Part shown: positions 1 to 7,960 of the stretch, in pieces
Layout of the letters: the number at the start of each line of letters is the position of its first letter
Numbering within the stretch: position 1 is the stretch's first letter
Assembly (NCBI GenBank): GCA_020634555.1
Contig: JACKBK010000001.1
Coordinates: 124,001-188,000, forward strand
Direction of reading: 5' to 3'
DNA length: 64,000 bases
Origin: Caldilineae bacterium
Lineage (GTDB): Bacteria > Chloroflexota > Anaerolineae > JAAEKA01
Position numbers and translations under genes: made by a program
Notes under the pieces: generated by a model
Told to the model about the DNA's origin: nothing
Database searches by the model: none
Seen by the model: only the letters and a program-made list of their open reading frames with translations

Positions 1-1692
1 GTGGCAGGCCAGGCAGTTGTCACGGCCATCCAGGGAGTGCGGGATAGCTGGCGGTCCGCCGGCCGGCGCCGGTGTCTCAGTCGCGCCAGCTTCGACACTC
101 TTGGGGGTCGGCTCGACTGCATCGCCCGGCTCGGCCACCCCGGCCGAAGGCTCGATGGTGCCCGTCACCTGATGGCATTGGGTACACATGGTCACGTCGA
201 AGCTCTCGTGACCGTCCGGGAACGGATGGACACCCTCTGGACCGTGGCAGATCTTACAGTCGGTGTTGGGACCGATGGGGTGGGGAATTACTTCCGGTGT
301 ACCGGATCCGGGCACCTTGGGCGGCGCAACCAGATTGCTGATGCTGGGGGCGTTCAAACCAACGAACTTCCATTCGGTGGCGTGACAGGCCGCGTTGGAA
401 CAAAAGCTGGAGTTGTCCGTTCCACCGGGGTTGCTCACATCATGGCATTCGGCACAGGATTCATCGAACACATAGCGATGTTGAGCCAGCCAGTTTGAGT
501 TCTTGTGCGACTCAGGCTCGTTCGATGTATCGAGGTTGATGACCGGCGGCTGCTGGCCGGGTTTCACGATTTCAGGAATCGAGTGGCAGACGTTGCACTC
601 CAGGCGAATAGTCTCACCGGTCTCGGTAGTGTGCTTACCGTCGTGGCAGCGGAAACAACCGGGGAAGTCCTTGTGGCCGACGTTGTTGGGGTGCGTCTGC
701 CAGCCCACGGACATGTCAGGAAAGACCGTCTCGTCAAACATGGTCTTGATCTGGTCGATAGCCTTAGCGACCTTGTCCTGATTGGCTGCATAGTACGCCG
801 GGTAGTTCTGGCTATAGAACTCATCCAGCCGATCGACGGCGTCATGAGCCTCTTCTACGGTGGCATAAGGCGCACTTAGCAGACCCGCTCCCTTGGCCTT
901 GATGTAAGGCATGTCCTTGTCGATCTGGCCGGTGTTCAGCGCGACATCCATCGAGTCGTTGGGTGATCGGAAGTTGTGCGAGATTCGATTGTGGCAGTCG
1001 ATGCAGTCCATACGCTTCAACTCAGCAGCGTTGACCTCACCGAAATCAGGCGGCAAACCAGCCTCGGAATCAAAATACTCGGTGACCGTTCCATCTTTGG
1101 CGACCGACTTGACGTACGGAATAGTCTGCTTGAGTGGATCGTCCGTGTAGAAATAAACCTCACTGTCGATGTGCCAGTGAATGCCCTTGCCCAGACCCTG
1201 CTCCTCCTTGCCGCCGCCTGTTTTGAAGGTCATGTAGTAGCGTTCTTCGCTGTTGGTCTCGTCCGTCAGGAAGCGGCTGAACTGCTCAAACGTGTCAAAG
1301 GAGAACTTGTCCGGGTTGTGGCATTTCTCGCACGTATCACGCGCCGGTTTCAGATTCTTCACGTAGATCGGGGGATCATAGGTGTTGAACAACGCGTTGG
1401 TGACATGAGTGATCTCTTTGGCTTTGGCAGGCACTGCTTGGCGAAAGCTATCCTGACCAAGATGACAGTCAACACAGGCGACGCGCGCGTGGGGAGACAC
1501 CTGATAGGCCGTATATTCCGGCGGCATGGTATGGCAGGTCGTGCCGCAGAACTCCGGGCTGTTGGTATACTCCCAGGCAGTCGCACTGGCAACTACTGCG
1601 AAGCCGATAACAAACGCAAAAACGGCCAGACCCAGCACCCAGGCCAGCCAGCGTGGTATAGAGCGGAACCAACTGAAAAAACGATTTATCAT
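1..1692 (-). CDS. NapC/NirT-type multiheme cytochrome c, C-terminus beyond window
   Basis: This is a membrane-anchored multiheme c-type cytochrome. From the ATG at 1692, 564 codons are open and no stop is reached before the edge. A transmembrane anchor (residues ~14-37) is followed by eleven heme motifs, the last (CLACH) ending exactly at base 1. Two motifs are non-canonical: CGTTCH (CX3CH, residues 49-54) and CSNAACH (CX4CH, encoded at 382-402). The second is followed by ATEWKF, a pattern I know from large cytochromes that accompany bc complexes. Near the edge a T/P/E-rich linker leads into PAIPHSLDGRDNCLACH, almost identical to a module in the 14-heme protein at 5749-7590. The gene follows the kinase/regulator pair on the same strand but has its own promoter. 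Inference: it carries electrons between the quinol pool and other extracytoplasmic cytochromes. The terminal partner is unknown. Confidence 0.88.
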   Translation of the reverse strand, partial: MINRFFSWFRSIPRWLAWVLGLAVFAFVIGFAVVASATAWEYTNSPEFCGTTCHTMPPEYTAYQVSPHARVACVDCHLGQDSFRQAVPAKAKEITHVTNALFNTYDPPIYVKNLKPARDTCEKCHNPDKFSFDTFEQFSRFLTDETNSEERYYMTFKTGGGKEEQGLGKGIHWHIDSEVYFYTDDPLKQTIPYVKSVAKDGTVTEYFDSEAGLPPDFGEVNAAELKRMDCIDCHNRISHNFRSPNDSMDVALNTGQIDKDMPYIKAKGAGLLSAPYATVEEAHDAVDRLDEFYSQNYPAYYAANQDKVAKAIDQIKTMFDETVFPDMSVGWQTHPNNVGHKDFPGCFRCHDGKHTTETGETIRLECNVCHSIPEIVKPGQQPPVINLDTSNEPESHKNSNWLAQHRYVFDESCAECHDVSNPGGTDNSSFCSNAACHATEWKFVGLNAPSISNLVAPPKVPGSGTPEVIPHPIGPNTDCKICHGPEGVHPFPDGHESFDVTMCTQCHQVTGTIEPSAGVAEPGDAVEPTPKSVEAGATETPAPAGGPPAIPHSLDGRDNCLACH

Positions 1693-1740
1693 GAAGAGCG
1701 TCCTAACAAAGCAGTGCGGAGAATATCACAATTGGCAGGC

Positions 1741-1769
1741 AATATATCATTCTTAATACCCTCTGTCAA
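1741..1769 (-). promoter_or_regulatory. Sigma70-type promoter of the multiheme cytochrome
   Basis: On the minus strand there is a perfect TTGACA (1764-1769), a 17-bp spacer and TATATT (1741-1746). Transcription would start near 1734, about 42 nt before the ATG at 1692. It shows the cytochrome can be expressed apart from the kinase/regulator genes upstream. Confidence 0.75.
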
Positions 1770-1807
1770 ATGGAATCACGCACATTTTCACCGATCCAAT
1801 CGCCGTC

Positions 1808-2473
1808 TCACTCCTGTCCAGACAAAAAGACACCGATGTGGTTCTTGACAGCGTAGGTTGCTAGTTCAATACGGTTTGCCAAGTTCAGCTTGCCAAGCAG
1901 CCCGCTGACGTGGTTGCTGACGGTCCGTTCGCTTATCATCAACGCATCGGCGATCTCGCGGTTGCTTTTTCCCTGTGAGACCAGCTCCAACACCTCTATC
2001 TCACGGCGTGAGAGATTTTGAAAAGCGCTGCCGCGCGCCCGCTGCTCGGTGAGACGAAACTGCTGCAAGACACGTTGAGTCACCCTGGGGTCAAGCAAGG
2101 CTTCGCCCCGCCGCGCCGCCTCGACAGCTCTCACGAGCTCCTGGCTTCCCACCTGTTTGAGCACATATCCCGAAGCCCCCGCCATGATCGCCTCCTTGAT
2201 CAGCGCATCATCGGCGTACGAGGTCAGGATCACGACTTGGGTATCGTGACTCGTTGCACAGATCTGGCGACACACCTCAACACCGCTCATGTCAGGCAGG
2301 CGAATGTCCAGCAACACCAGGTCGGGCCGCAGTTGCTTGCAAAGAACAACAGCCGCGTGGCCGCTCCCTGCCTCACCGACCACCAGGACATCCGGGAGTT
2401 CCTCGAGTAGCGTCGCTAAACCGAGTCGAACGACCTCATGATCATCGACCAACAGAACGCGCAGCTTCTTCAT
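1808..2473 (-). CDS. NarL/FixJ-family response regulator (system 1)
   Basis: This is a two-component response regulator of 221 residues. The receiver domain (~1-120) has the acidic pair D10-D11, the phosphoacceptor D55 in LVLLDIRLPD, and a Lys in YVLKQ. A LuxR-type helix-turn-helix follows at ~150-215, with LSRREIEVLELV and SNREIADALMISERTVSNH. I chose the ATG at 2473 because it forms an ATGA overlap with the stop of the sensor kinase; an in-frame GTG at 2488 is the alternative. Pair and order (kinase then regulator, then a multiheme cytochrome) suggest control of respiratory genes. Its DNA target is not proven; see the GGGG-N6-CCC sites near 10424-10524 and 31921. Confidence 0.93.
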   Translation of the reverse strand: MKKLRVLLVDDHEVVRLGLATLLEELPDVLVVGEAGSGHAAVVLCKQLRPDLVLLDIRLPDMSGVEVCRQICATSHDTQVVILTSYADDALIKEAIMAGASGYVLKQVGSQELVRAVEAARRGEALLDPRVTQRVLQQFRLTEQRARGSAFQNLSRREIEVLELVSQGKSNREIADALMISERTVSNHVSGLLGKLNLANRIELATYAVKNHIGVFLSGQE

Positions 2474-3879
2474 GCCATGTCCTCCCATGGAACAGCAATC
2501 TGTACGATGGTGCCGCGCGGCTCGCGTGGCTCGATGAGCAGACTGCCACCCAATATGCGCGCTCTGTCGCGCATATTTCGCAACCCGAAGCCAGTCTGGT
2601 AGTCGCGATGAGAAAAGCCAACCCCATCGTCGGCAACCGCCAGCTTCAAGTGGCCGTTGTGCTGCCTGGCTGTAATCCAGACGTGGCGCGCCTGGGCGTG
2701 CCGGGCAACGTTGTTCAACGCTTCATTCATGATGGCAACCACATGCGCGGTGCGGGCAGGTGAAAGCGACTCGCTGTCATCCAACGTCACAGCAACACTT
2801 ACCTCGGCCAGGGATTGCAGATAGGGATCATTCGCCAGTCTATGCAGCTCAACCTCCAGGTCCGAGGCAGTCGCGGCTGGTTCCAGTTCAATGATAAACT
2901 GGCGTAGGTCGCGGACCGCTTGCTGCAACGCCACGACGACTCGGTCGACACGCGGCGCCAGGGGATCCTCCTCCTGCATACGTTTGCGGACCGACTCGGC
3001 GATCAGTCCCGCGGAGTAGACCGTCTGAATTGCACCGTCGTGAAGCTCGCGGCTGATGCGCTGCCGCTCTGCCGTCAGGATCTGTGCCAGTTCCATATCC
3101 TCGATTCGCCGATCGACTTCCACATCGAACACGAGCAAACCGCGCACGATGGCAATCAGCAGCACGAGCCCGGCTGTTGACCTGAGCACCTCGACGGGAA
3201 TACCAAGCATCGCAACGATCAATTGCGCATTGAGCGTATTGGCCGGAAAGAAAACCGCCGCCGGGCCCAGAAGACCGGTCAGTACAGCATAGACAAACAG
3301 GCTTATGCTGGCAACCTCGAAGTTGCGGCCGATGCGTTGATAGCCGGGAACCTGCACAGGCAAATGTGCCTGACGCCACAACGCCAGCGCAGCGACCAGC
3401 GCACCGGTGAATCCCAATAGATACCTTGCCCAAATATTGGCATATAGAACCAACTGTTTTGGTGGCCAGAGTGAAACCTGGCTCTCCCAAAGAAACACAG
3501 TCGTCCAGCCCAACAACAGCAGTCCTGGAACGGCAATGGTCCATCGCAGTCTGGGGACAAGGGAACTCAATAACACGACACCAAACTGAAACAGGCAGAA
3601 GAAAGAAAACGCCAGCAAAAAAACCTGAGCCATCAACAAGACATCAACCCACGCCGGACTCAGGTAGGCCGCCTGAAGCGGGATGAAGATGATACCCCAT
3701 TCGTGAAGGCCGTGAATCAATCCGAAGGCGCCTAGCCAGCCAAGACTGCGCGCCAGATCAAGCCGGCTGTGCCTGCGAGACTGCCAGAAGATGGCCAATC
3801 CGAGCACGAAGAACACCTGGCCGTAAATGAACAACACGATGGTTCGATTTAGCTCGAACCAGTTGCGCATGAGCTCCAT
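2470..3879 (-). CDS. Membrane sensor histidine kinase, HisKA_3 type (system 1)
   Basis: This is a 469-residue sensor kinase. The first ~240 residues form about seven hydrophobic segments with the signature HGLHEW near residue 60. A HisKA_3 dimerisation domain follows with the phosphoacceptor His in RQRISRELHDG, then an HATPase_c domain with N-box NEALNNVARHA and G-boxes DDGVGF and GFGLRNM. The membrane part is similar to that of the kinase at 29064-31196, but this protein has no GAF domain. The ATG at 3879 is preferred because the paralogue begins at the equivalent place; TTG at 3888 and ATG at 3870 are alternatives. The predicted start of transcription is only ~3 nt upstream, so the mRNA may be nearly leaderless. 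The sensed signal is unknown. Confidence 0.92.
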   Translation of the reverse strand: MELMRNWFELNRTIVLFIYGQVFFVLGLAIFWQSRRHSRLDLARSLGWLGAFGLIHGLHEWGIIFIPLQAAYLSPAWVDVLLMAQVFLLAFSFFCLFQFGVVLLSSLVPRLRWTIAVPGLLLLGWTTVFLWESQVSLWPPKQLVLYANIWARYLLGFTGALVAALALWRQAHLPVQVPGYQRIGRNFEVASISLFVYAVLTGLLGPAAVFFPANTLNAQLIVAMLGIPVEVLRSTAGLVLLIAIVRGLLVFDVEVDRRIEDMELAQILTAERQRISRELHDGAIQTVYSAGLIAESVRKRMQEEDPLAPRVDRVVVALQQAVRDLRQFIIELEPAATASDLEVELHRLANDPYLQSLAEVSVAVTLDDSESLSPARTAHVVAIMNEALNNVARHAQARHVWITARQHNGHLKLAVADDGVGFSHRDYQTGFGLRNMRDRARILGGSLLIEPREPRGTIVQIAVPWEDMA

Positions 3880-3888
3880 TGCAGGCAA

Positions 3889-3918
3889 ATTATATGTTCA
3901 GTTGAGCGAATGTGCCAA
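3889..3918 (-). promoter_or_regulatory. Probable promoter of kinase/regulator system 1
   Basis: The minus strand carries TTGGCA (3913-3918), an 18-bp spacer and a perfect TATAAT (3889-3894). The expected start of transcription is near 3882, leaving almost no 5' untranslated region before the ATG at 3879. Confidence 0.6.
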
Positions 3919-4115
3919 GCACCTGGTGAATTTGCGTTGATCACCTAGAAAAAACAGGCTGACCTTGCCTTGTGGCGCGCACACATATCCTGTAGACTTG
4001 AGTTAGCCGTTGTCTATCATCCGGCACGGATCGCGAACTTGTCCCGTGTTTCGCTTCAAGTTAGAACACATAGTCAGCCAGCTCGCAACTGGTCGATCGG
4101 GAGGTCATGATAAAA

Positions 4116-4601
4116 ATGAACCAGCAACGCCAGCCAGATGAAATGCCCCAGACACAAGCGCCTGACCCGGGGCGACGCCAGTTTATCACATACCTTCTGG
4201 GTTTCTCTGTAGTCGCGACCGTTGTAGGCGTTGCTACGCCGATCGCGGGCTACCTTTGGCCGCCCATACGATCTTCTAGTGACACAGGGGGCCGAGTTCC
4301 TGTGGGCACGACCACCGAAATTCCCGTCGGTCATGGCGAGGTAGTTGCTGTGGACGACAAGCCGGTGGTCGTTGTAAACACCGAACAAGGTGGCATCAAG
4401 GCATATTCGGCGATCTGCACCCATCTTGGTTGCATCTCGAAATGGGATCCACAACGCCAGGTGATTCTCTGTCCATGCCACGACGGACGGTTCAACCCGG
4501 TAAACGGCGCGGTCATATCCGGCCCGCCGCCTACTCCGCTGCCTGCATATCAAGTGTCTGTTGAAGGCGACACGATTTTTGTGAGCGACTCGCAGGCTTG
4601 A
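4116..4601 (+). CDS. Rieske [2Fe-2S] protein of a cytochrome bc complex
   Basis: This is the Rieske iron-sulfur subunit that takes electrons from quinol at the outer face of the membrane. The 161 residues contain a twin-arginine signal/anchor (GRRQFITYLLG, residues 19-29, followed by a hydrophobic stretch). The two cluster-binding loops are CTHLGC (101-106) and CPCHDG (119-124), both complete. A GGGAGG at 4099-4104 is 11 nt from the ATG at 4116 but only 2 nt from the in-frame ATG at 4107, so I chose 4116. It is the first gene of an operon with cytochrome b (25 bp later) and a 14-heme cytochrome. The Tat signal fits the family, since Rieske proteins are exported folded. Confidence 0.94.
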   Translation: MNQQRQPDEMPQTQAPDPGRRQFITYLLGFSVVATVVGVATPIAGYLWPPIRSSSDTGGRVPVGTTTEIPVGHGEVVAVDDKPVVVVNTEQGGIKAYSAICTHLGCISKWDPQRQVILCPCHDGRFNPVNGAVISGPPPTPLPAYQVSVEGDTIFVSDSQA

Positions 4602-4626
4602 TCTGCTGCCCTCAGGGAGACAGACT

Positions 4627-5724
4627 ATGGAAGCACAAGACAGCCGCTCTCGTCGCATCTGGAACTGGTTCGAGGTGCGCTATCGCGTAGGTACGGTTGC
4701 CAACGCGATGGTGCATGTGAAGATTCCCAGATCAGCGCGTACATTCTATTTCGGCGGCATCACGATGTTCTTCTTCATGGTACAGGTTATCACCGGTGTG
4801 CTGCTGGTAATCTACTACCAGCCTACACCCGATGCAGCCTACGGCAGCATCCTGTTTATCATGAACGAAGTGAGCTTCGGCTGGCTGATTCGCAGCGTCC
4901 ATTCCTGGAGCGCGAATCTCATGATCCTGTTCTGCGTGCTCCATCTGCTACGAGTATTTTTCCAGGGTGCATATAAACGTCCGCGCGAGGTTACCTGGGG
5001 TGTAGGCTTTGCCTTGCTGGCGCTAACGCTGCTGTTCGGTTTCACCGGCTATTTGCTGCCGTGGGATCAACGAGCCTACTGGGCAACAACAGTCGGCACC
5101 GAGATCGCTGGCGCCCTGCCGATTGTGGGCAGCGCGCTGGACCTGTTGTTGCGCGGTGGAAGTGACATCACCGCACGCACGCTAAGCCGCTTCTTCGGCG
5201 TCCACGTGTTGGTTCTGCCACTTTCAGTATTACTTTTCCTGGTGTTACACCTGACGATGGTGCATCAACAGGGCCTTGCCGACCCAAAACGCGAGAACGT
5301 CAACGACGAGACTCTGCCTCCCGGCGACTTCAATCCTGGCAGTCCGGAGAGCAAGCGTCAGTTGCTTCCCTTCTTTCCCAATTACATTCTGGACGAAATC
5401 ATCGCCTGGTACATCATGCTGGCGGCGCTCATCGTCCTTGCCTCTCTGTTTCCTGCCGGATTAGAGGAGGCCGCCAACCCACTGAGCACACCGGCGCACA
5501 CCAAACCAGAATGGTATTTCCTGTTTCTCTATCAAGGGCTGAAGGTAATCCCGCGGATCGTAGGCGTGACGTTGCCGATCGTGGCGGCGGTAGTGCTGCT
5601 GTTCCTGCCGTTTTTGGACCGAAACCCATACATCGCCGCCCGAAGGCGGCCGATCGCCATCGGACTCGGCGTCATCAGCCTTGTCGGCATTATCTCATTT
5701 ACCATCTGGGGCCGGTTCAGCTAG
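4627..5724 (+). CDS. Cytochrome b of a b6f/bc-type quinol oxidase, fused b6 and subunit IV
   Basis: This is the quinol-oxidising membrane subunit, 365 residues, with a b6-like N-terminal half (four helices) and a subunit-IV-like C-terminal half. Heme b ligands are visible as two His pairs: one in RSVHSWSANLMILFCVLH (13 residues between) and one in GVHVLVLPLSVLLFLVLH (14 between, the b6-type spacing). The quinol-site motif PEWYFL is present in the C-terminal half. Where cytochrome b6 has a Cys that binds heme cn (FYCLGG), this protein reads FYFGG, so no covalent extra heme is expected there. The gene sits between the Rieske gene and the 14-heme cytochrome, which probably replaces cytochrome f/c1. 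Confidence 0.95.
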   Translation: MEAQDSRSRRIWNWFEVRYRVGTVANAMVHVKIPRSARTFYFGGITMFFFMVQVITGVLLVIYYQPTPDAAYGSILFIMNEVSFGWLIRSVHSWSANLMILFCVLHLLRVFFQGAYKRPREVTWGVGFALLALTLLFGFTGYLLPWDQRAYWATTVGTEIAGALPIVGSALDLLLRGGSDITARTLSRFFGVHVLVLPLSVLLFLVLHLTMVHQQGLADPKRENVNDETLPPGDFNPGSPESKRQLLPFFPNYILDEIIAWYIMLAALIVLASLFPAGLEEAANPLSTPAHTKPEWYFLFLYQGLKVIPRIVGVTLPIVAAVVLLFLPFLDRNPYIAARRRPIAIGLGVISLVGIISFTIWGRFS

Positions 5725-5748
5725 CGCCTGGACGAGAGGATCTTTGCA

Positions 5749-7590
5749 ATGGACGAACAAACCAACTTGCGCCGCCTTGCTCCTCTGTTTATGATAGTAG
5801 CGATAGCGCTGCTGATTCCGGTGATCGTCAGCGCGCAGGAACAACCGCCGAACATTCCACACCCGGTGGAAGGTCGGGACGCCTGCCTTGTTTGCCACGC
5901 TGAAGGCATTGCCGGTGCGCCTCAGGTACCTGCCAACCACGAAGGACGAACCAACGACATGTGTCGGGCGTGCCACCAGGTCGCCGCAACCGACCAGGGC
6001 ACGCCGGCAATCAGCGAGTCGCCAACCGTTGAGACCGCTCAGCCGCCAGCAGCGGAGGCGACCACACCGGCAACACCTGAAACTGGGGAAACTCCGGAGA
6101 CTGAAGCCAGTCCGCTGCCGATTCCGCATCCGCTGGAAGGGCACGAGAACTGTATCGAGTGTCATGTCGCGACCGGCGCCACGACGCCCGGCGGTCCGCC
6201 GGCAATTCCTCACTCGCTGGTCGGACGGGACGACTGCCTGGCGTGTCACAAGGATGGGCTGGCCGGCGCCCCACAGATTCCGGCTGACCATGCGGGTCGC
6301 ACGAACGATATGTGTCAGGGGTGTCACCAGCCAAGCCAGCCTGTTGTGGCACCAACAGCGACGCGACCGAGTGAGCCTGTCCCAACACCGCTGGTATACC
6401 CCAAGTCATCAAATGCCAACACATGCGTCGATTGCCATGCTACCCTCTCAGGCAATGATCCGGAAATCACCGAGCAGTGGCATCGCAGCGTCCATGCTGA
6501 GCGCGGTGTGACCTGTGCTGACTGTCACGGCGGAGATCCGTCAGCAACGACTGTCGATGCCGCGATGTCACCTGCGGCGGGCTACATCGGTGCGCCTGCC
6601 AAGGAAGAAATCCCTGCACTCTGTGCGAGTTGTCACGCCGACGTCACCCAGATGCGCCAGTACGACCTGCCGACCGATCAATACGCCCAGTATAAAGAAA
6701 GTATCCATGGAATGCTGTTAGCTGAAGGTGATGCCAACGTTGCAACATGCTATGATTGCCACGGCGGACACCAGATTCTGAAAGCCAACGATCCCGCCTC
6801 CACCGTTTATCCGGTCAACGTCCCGGCGATGTGCGCGAGTTGCCACGCAGACGAGACGTTGATGGGGCCATACCATATTCCCACCGATCAATACGCTCTG
6901 TATCGCGAGAGTGTCCACGGCCATGCACTGCTGGACGAACAGGACTTCCGGGCGCCAAACTGTGCAACCTGCCACGGTACTCACGGCGCTGCACCGCCTG
7001 GATTTGAGGAAGTCGCCAACGTATGCGGCAGTTGCCATTCGGCGACTCAAGACTACTTCCTGAAAAGTCCGCATGCTGAAGCCCAAGGCGAGGACGCTCC
7101 TAAGTGCGTGACTTGCCATGGGCGCTACGATGTCAGCCAGCCGAGTGAAGCCATGTACGAAGGTACAGAACCCAGGCACTGCGGGTCATGTCACGCCTCC
7201 GACAGCCCGGAAGGCCAGGTGGCGCAGACATTCTACAGTGCAATCAACACTGCAGCTCAGTCGTACGACGAAGCGGAGACCGCAATTCAGGCAGCGAAGG
7301 GTGTTGGTATGCTTGTGTCAGCGCAGGAAAATCTGCTGCAACAGGCTAACACCGATCTGGTGACCGCACGTGCGGCGCAACACACACTCAACCAGACAGA
7401 AGTTTTGAGGATTGCCGACGATGCGCGCATTGCTGCCGAGGAAGCCAAAATAGGCGCAGAAGCTGCCGTCGAAGCCACCGTTGTCCGACGACGGGCCATG
7501 GTGATTGCAATTGCAGCCATCGGGGTCACCATCGTTGCTCTCTACCTGCTGAAACGCGAGCTTGACAAACGTCTTGAGGCCGACTCATAG
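5749..7590 (+). CDS. 14-heme membrane-anchored cytochrome c of the bc operon
   Basis: The 613-residue protein has an N-terminal signal peptide ending near VSAQ and 14 CXXCH motifs. A ~60-residue Ala/Glu-rich helical stretch and a C-terminal transmembrane helix (~585-603) follow. Residues ~38-80 and ~155-205 are copies of one diheme module (IPHxxxGRDxCLxCH ... GRTNDMC), separated by a T/P/E-rich linker. The rest resembles the NapC/c554-like heme-packing pattern with GVTCADCHGG and repeated LCASCHAD...LPTDQYA units. It follows cytochrome b by 24 bp with a GAGAGG site. Inference: it accepts electrons from the Rieske centre in place of cytochrome c1/f, as in Geobacter-type Cbc complexes. Confidence 0.92.
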   Translation: MDEQTNLRRLAPLFMIVAIALLIPVIVSAQEQPPNIPHPVEGRDACLVCHAEGIAGAPQVPANHEGRTNDMCRACHQVAATDQGTPAISESPTVETAQPPAAEATTPATPETGETPETEASPLPIPHPLEGHENCIECHVATGATTPGGPPAIPHSLVGRDDCLACHKDGLAGAPQIPADHAGRTNDMCQGCHQPSQPVVAPTATRPSEPVPTPLVYPKSSNANTCVDCHATLSGNDPEITEQWHRSVHAERGVTCADCHGGDPSATTVDAAMSPAAGYIGAPAKEEIPALCASCHADVTQMRQYDLPTDQYAQYKESIHGMLLAEGDANVATCYDCHGGHQILKANDPASTVYPVNVPAMCASCHADETLMGPYHIPTDQYALYRESVHGHALLDEQDFRAPNCATCHGTHGAAPPGFEEVANVCGSCHSATQDYFLKSPHAEAQGEDAPKCVTCHGRYDVSQPSEAMYEGTEPRHCGSCHASDSPEGQVAQTFYSAINTAAQSYDEAETAIQAAKGVGMLVSAQENLLQQANTDLVTARAAQHTLNQTEVLRIADDARIAAEEAKIGAEAAVEATVVRRRAMVIAIAAIGVTIVALYLLKRELDKRLEADS

Positions 7591-7661
7591 GCTTTGTAGC
7601 AAGCCGACGCCCCTCATAAAGTAATCACAAGACGCTGTTCAACCCCTCCTTTTTCCCTTCA

Positions 7662-7695
7662 CGAGGACTGGCCGGTGATCGCCGGCCAGTCCTCG
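7662..7695 (+). terminator. Strong hairpin after the bc operon
   Basis: A perfect 14-bp stem (CGAGGACTGGCCGG and its complement) encloses a 6-nt loop, 71 bp after the 14-heme gene. No long T-run follows, so it may end transcription only partly or protect the 3' end. Confidence 0.6.
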
Positions 7696-7726
7696 CGTCT
7701 GTCTGTCTTGAAAATAGAAGCTGCTG

Positions 7727-7748
7727 CGGCCGGTCTCCGACCGAGCCG
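7727..7748. repeat. Dispersed short repeat GGCCGGTCTCC-N-ACCGAGCC, copy 1
   Basis: This 22-bp unit recurs at 33220-33240 and, as both arms of a large palindrome, at 26143-26196. All copies lie between genes. Confidence 0.6.
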
Positions 7749-7780
7749 CCGGTGAATCGTTGCTCAAGACGGCCCCAGAT

Positions 7781-7824
7781 GCGGTCAGGCCCCTGCCGGG
7801 GTGCAAGCAAAGACCGCACAGAAC
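7781..7824. repeat. Dispersed 43-bp hairpin repeat, copy A
   Basis: The segment begins GCGGTC and ends GACCGC plus a short tail, with CCCCTGCCGGG inside. It matches 21300-21342 at about 36 of 43 positions. Together with the terminators and the short repeat it fills the gene-free stretch 7591-7960, where I see no coding region. Confidence 0.6.
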
Positions 7825-7905
7825 ACGGGAACTCGCCCTTTTCATTGATCGGAGTGCCGGGTCCGCCCAGCCGGGCGCCTGCTTCGCGGAAGGCAACGAC
7901 GAATC

Positions 7906-7937
7906 AAAAGGCCGGACGCTTGCTGCGCCCGGCCTTT
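7906..7937 (-). terminator. Rho-independent terminator of the 10-heme lipoprotein
   Basis: On the minus strand an AAAGGCCGGGCG / CGTCCGGCCTTT stem (one mismatch) is followed by TTTTGATT, 23 bp beyond the stop codon at 7961. Confidence 0.75.
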
Positions 7938-7960
7938 GGTGAAGGAGATAGGTGCCAGTG

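Noticed and set aside
976..1848. A 290-codon plus-strand frame, and another at 1-498, over the left-edge cytochrome.
   Set aside because: The minus strand carries eleven in-frame heme motifs and a promoter here, so these plus-strand frames are shadows.
7591..7960. Possible small genes or an RNA gene in the 370-bp gap.
   Set aside because: Short frames there have no start signals, and the sequence is explained by two terminators and two dispersed repeats.
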